Origin: CAZPZZ01 sp964591245
GTDB taxonomy: Bacteria > Acidobacteriota > Vicinamibacteria > Vicinamibacterales > UBA8438
Direction of reading: 5' to 3'
Assembly (NCBI GenBank): GCA_964591245.1
Contig: CAZPZZ010000155.1
Coordinates: 1-9,645 of the forward strand
DNA: 9,645 bases
Under the pieces are notes generated by a model. The model had not been told where the DNA came from, made no database searches, and worked only from the letters and a program-made list of their open reading frames with translations. Below are positions 7,801 to 9,645 of this stretch, in pieces. Made by a program: the position numbers and the translations under genes. The first letter of the stretch is position 1, and every line of letters begins with the position of its first letter.

Positions 7801-8583
7801 CTTACGAATCGCCCGCGCGGCCATAAATGCCGCGCGCGTGTCCTGGTAGAGCCGATCGCTGCGACGGTTTGTCGCCTGGTCGATAAGTTCAGCGAAATCG
7901 ATGAGGTGCGCCACAATTTGGTCAATGATCGCCTTTCGCTGAAAGGTCTCTCGACGCCACGGCGCACAGAAATCTCGCCATTCGGCAAGTTCTGCCGCTG
8001 CCTTCCGCAGCCGTTCGGTAGGACGCTCCTTACTCTCAGCGTCACCGACCCGGTGTGCGGGTCTCCGATGCAGGGCGCGCCTGACACCCTCGGGAGGACT
8101 ACTCAATGCTTCTTGCAGCCATTGATCAAAGGCCTGTTCGAAGATCCGTTCCGTATCGGCGAGCACCTCAAACTGCGGGTCAACACGCGCCTCAACAGGG
8201 TGTTCACGGAGCAGATCGGCGCAAAATCCATGAATGGTGCTGACCTGGGCCTCTTCGAGATGCGCGATGGCATGCTCCACATTTCGCACGCTCCCTACCT
8301 GGTCAGCGCCATGCCCCATCTCGAGTCGCGCCTGCTCCAGTCCCTCCCGTAGCCGCAACTTGAGCTCTCCTGCCGCTTTGTCCGTAAACGTCACGGCCAG
8401 CAACTGGTCAACACGCGCCTTACCAGTCGCCAGGACGTTCACGATCCGGGCCACGAGTTCGGTCGTCTTCCCGGTGCCTGCCGCCGCCTCAACAAGCAAG
8501 CTTTCGTCCAGCGACGTACGGATGCGGTTGCGGGCCGCATCATCGACCAATGCTCGTGACTTCATGATCTGCGTGGGTGACAC
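4870..8583 (-). CDS. addA: AddA-type UvrD/RecB-family helicase-nuclease
   Basis: This 1237-residue protein has the length typical of AddA. It is the motor and one of the two nucleases of AddAB, which resects DNA double-strand ends for RecA-dependent repair. Superfamily 1A helicase motifs occur in order: Walker A EAAAGTGKTT at 32-41, AVTFTDKAAGELKLRLR at 63-79, STIHGFCADLLREHP at 115-129, Walker B FVDEFQDTDPLQ at 386-397, VVGDPKQSIYSFRRAN at 426-441, LTTSFRG at 462-468, IMTVHRAKGLEFPIV at 795-809 and RLAYVAATRARDLLVV at 863-878. The C-terminal PD-(D/E)XK nuclease has its expected residues: His about 1097 in FGALVHAVL, Asp about 1179 in GVVDLAF, Asp1197 and Lys1199 in VVDFKTD, and YRRQVLLYAQ. 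Both activities should be intact. The GTG start at 8583 has AGGA 5 nt upstream. The alternative ATG at 8565 has no ribosome binding site. It lies 27 nt after the addB stop, consistent with an addBA operon. RecB-like or other UvrD nucleases are the alternatives, but the AddB partner argues for AddA. Confidence 0.93.
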   Translation of the reverse strand: MSPTQIMKSRALVDDAARNRIRTSLDESLLVEAAAGTGKTTELVARIVNVLATGKARVDQLLAVTFTDKAAGELKLRLREGLEQARLEMGHGADQVGSVRNVEHAIAHLEEAQVSTIHGFCADLLREHPVEARVDPQFEVLADTERIFEQAFDQWLQEALSSPPEGVRRALHRRPAHRVGDAESKERPTERLRKAAAELAEWRDFCAPWRRETFQRKAIIDQIVAHLIDFAELIDQATNRRSDRLYQDTRAAFMAARAIRKHDDLRPSRRDYDALEAMLVELVSNRTFTNPRKGAGTTYAPGVSRVTVLERHRKMVDVLENFRRVADADLAALLQAELQAPITVFGEMKRDAGRLDFVDLLLGARSLVRDDAGVRADFQRRYTRIFVDEFQDTDPLQAEILLLLSADDPDQDDWRQVRPIPGKLFVVGDPKQSIYSFRRANLGVYWQVKNQLQDRGVSALALTTSFRGLPAIQAMVNRAFAPLMCRDENTAADGAVQADYVTLSPHREAPDEQPEVVVLPVPKPYGVRRLTASAIERSLPDAVGAFVSWLVRDSGWQVAERLPAGGAGGMAPAESAWTRVPVEARHICILFRRFESFGTDMTRSYVEALEARDVPHLLVGGRSLHAKEEVTTLRAALAAVEYPDDELSIFATLRGSLFAIEDAALLEYHQRFGRLHPFRLPEVSIDGEAAQERFAPIVEALTALCEAHRMRNQVPVAETIGRLLETTRAHAGFVMRPGGEQALANVMHIADLARRYEAGGGLSFRGFVEQLADDAVSRQTSEAVILEEGSDGVRIMTVHRAKGLEFPIVILADPTCKLHRKTSGRFIDSARGICALRIAGWSPLDLLDHNEEEVARDREEAIRLAYVAATRARDLLVVPGVGDGTFREGWLTPLDEAVYPPVSTRREPQAAPKCPPFGRDSVVERPEGESARPDTVGPGLFWFDQDPEGKGKVLPFRVEPARGEEPEVPPVASPEASRSGAWPTEYPVVWWDPNTPTLKLGVEARFGIRQAELLSKEVPGATVTEDLVRYRTWRDARERTTGEAATPSLHVLTVTELAERQVVEGIPPPMGMSPPTVMELKRQRDRPTGRRFGALVHAVLATVAFDADDEHVSQVARLEARILGCPDAEVSAAAQVVMGVLRHQIFDDVRRASRSGACRREVPVIMHMADETLVEGVVDLAFRADPASRDSPWMVVDFKTDREMSGGAEVYRRQVLLYAQMIAEATGEPAQGVLLHV

Positions 8584-8588
8584 TCGCG

Positions 8589-8592
8589 TCCT
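8589..8592 (-). promoter_or_regulatory. Ribosome binding site of addA
   Basis: AGGA on the minus strand lies 5 nt before the GTG at 8583, within the 27-nt addB-addA spacer. It favours the GTG over the ATG 18 nt further in, which has no Shine-Dalgarno sequence. Confidence 0.5.
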
Positions 8593-8610
8593 GCCAGTCG
8601 AGCCAAATAC

Positions 8611-9645
8611 CTAAGGCATGCGTCTGAGCATTTCGAGTTCGACCAACTTCGTCTCATCCTTACGGCGCGTGCGAACCTCTTCCCAGGGGCCGCACACCGT
8701 TTGAAAATCGCACGATGCGCAGGCTCCGCGACGTGGTGCCGGCACGACCACACCCGTTTCGATCGCACGGTCAATGATCTCGAGTACTTCCAGGCCGTAG
8801 CGACGCTCGGTGACTCCCAGAGGCACCGAGCGGACCGAATACTCCCCTTTCACGGTCGAGAAAAACAGCCGCGACTCGACCACCGGCCGCCCCAGCCCCT
8901 GCTCAACCGCCAACCCGTACAACACGGGCTGCAGGACCTCTCCATGCCCCACGACCATCCGCGCCGCAGTGTGATTGCGTCCACTTTTATAGTCCGTTAC
9001 ACGCAGCTCACCCTCACGGGTCGGTCGGGTTCTCGCTTCGATCAAATCCACGATGCCATGCAGCTTCCATTTCTCGTCGATCAGGATGGGCTCTGCCTGG
9101 CTCCGAGGATCACGACCTTCGGCTGGGGGAAACCCGAAGCCCAGCTCCGCCCGAATCGGCACCCAATCGCCCTGCTCATCCGCCACGTGATGGGCCCACC
9201 CTTTCAGGTCGATACGCATCGACTCGATCTCGTCGGCCCAGACACGTTCTATGGCCGGCGCAAGCTGTTCTGCATAGCGAGCAGCAAGCCGATCGAGAAT
9301 TTCGTCGAGCAACGTCCAAGCCTCCGACAGTCGCGCACGCGTTACCGGCAGCGCCTTACGTGCCTCCAAGGTCCGCACCAGCTCGGCTTGCACCTCATGG
9401 AACATCCTCCCTCGGGTCAAGGGATCGAGTCGCTCCAACGCCGCAATTTCCTCTCGTGGTTGCAAACGAAAGACGGTTGCCAAAAGGAACTGATAGGGAC
9501 ACACGGCAAAACGTTGGAGCGCCGAGACTGAATACGGTCGAGCGGATAACCGATGCTCCTGAAGAGCCTCACGCGTGGCGGGCGGCGCCTGATAGACCCC
9601 GTCGTATCGGCTCCAGGCCGGCTGCCAGCGTGCCCAACGAGAAAG
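8611..9645 (-). CDS. addB: AddB/RexB-type nuclease subunit, C-terminal part (5' end cut by window)
   Basis: The frame is open to the window edge, giving 344 residues from a family usually near 1000-1150. The visible part is the PD-(D/E)XK nuclease domain with its iron-sulfur staple. SVSALQRFAVCPYQFLL at 39-55 holds the first cysteine (Cys49), and the CASCDFQTVC motif (Cys309, Cys312, Cys318) supplies the other three. This is the split four-cysteine arrangement that ties the nuclease domain together in AddB. Nuclease residues are His83 in RGRMFHEV, Asp200 in GIVDLIE, Asp218 and Lys220 in VTDYKSG, and Gln239 and Tyr243 in LQPVLYG, so the nuclease should be active. The inactivated helicase-like N-terminal region involved in Chi recognition lies outside the window. 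An internal GTG at 9504 is not a real start: it would remove the conserved ALQRFA segment, and the frame continues upstream. The addA gene follows after 27 nt, and the two products form a heterodimer. Confidence 0.93.
   Translation of the reverse strand, partial: LSRWARWQPAWSRYDGVYQAPPATREALQEHRLSARPYSVSALQRFAVCPYQFLLATVFRLQPREEIAALERLDPLTRGRMFHEVQAELVRTLEARKALPVTRARLSEAWTLLDEILDRLAARYAEQLAPAIERVWADEIESMRIDLKGWAHHVADEQGDWVPIRAELGFGFPPAEGRDPRSQAEPILIDEKWKLHGIVDLIEARTRPTREGELRVTDYKSGRNHTAARMVVGHGEVLQPVLYGLAVEQGLGRPVVESRLFFSTVKGEYSVRSVPLGVTERRYGLEVLEIIDRAIETGVVVPAPRRGACASCDFQTVCGPWEEVRTRRKDETKLVELEMLRRMP

Noticed and set aside
7648..8352. Plus-strand open frame of 234 codons inside addA
   Set aside because: It is antisense to AddA between motif Ib and the Walker B region. 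It has no recognisable domain.
8701..9531. Long plus-strand open frame of 276 codons antisense to addB
   Set aside because: It lies wholly opposite the AddB nuclease domain, whose motifs are unmistakable. Its own translation has no recognisable domain, and long antisense frames are expected in GC-rich coding DNA.

Overview
The window reads as a fragment of a moderately GC-rich bacterial genome. It carries six protein-coding genes, all on the minus strand, so transcription runs from high to low coordinates. The DUF4159 / von Willebrand A-glutamine amidotransferase pair at the low end and the secreted proteins beside it resemble loci I know from Acidobacteriota (Vicinamibacteria-like) and related soil or sediment lineages. 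That placement is inference from gene content only. A 100-N gap flanked by an exact 55-bp duplication shows that the sequence is a short-read scaffold, probably metagenomic.

Layout in transcription order: (1) 9645-8611, the C-terminal third of an AddB/RexB-type nuclease subunit with an intact PD-(D/E)XK site and a four-cysteine iron-sulfur signature, cut by the window edge. (2) 8583-4870, a full-length AddA-type UvrD-family helicase-nuclease. Together these form the AddAB double-strand-break resection enzyme. (3) 4815-3919, a membrane-anchored glutaminyl-peptide cyclotransferase with its own good ribosome binding site and a perfect TATAAT box upstream. (4) 3908-2727, an exported protein related to M29 (aminopeptidase T) peptidases, in which most of the expected metal ligands appear to be replaced. 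(5) 2510-1516, a DUF4159 protein interrupted by the gap. (6) 1419-1, a membrane protein with a VWA domain and the beginning of a glutamine-amidotransferase-like domain, cut by the window edge.

Genes 1 and 2 are a DNA repair unit. Genes 3 and 4 are 10 nt apart and look like a small envelope peptide-processing operon. Genes 5 and 6 are a recognised but functionally uncharacterised pair, usually found with MoxR-ATPase/DUF58 genes.

The gap is almost certainly an assembly artefact. Removing the 100 Ns and one 55-bp copy (155 bases) leaves an uninterrupted 279-codon DUF4159 gene. No RNA genes, CRISPR arrays, insertion sequences or prophage parts were seen. I see no convincing new system. The items most worth a second look are the apparently inactive M29 homologue, the DUF4159-VWA pair and the gap artefact.
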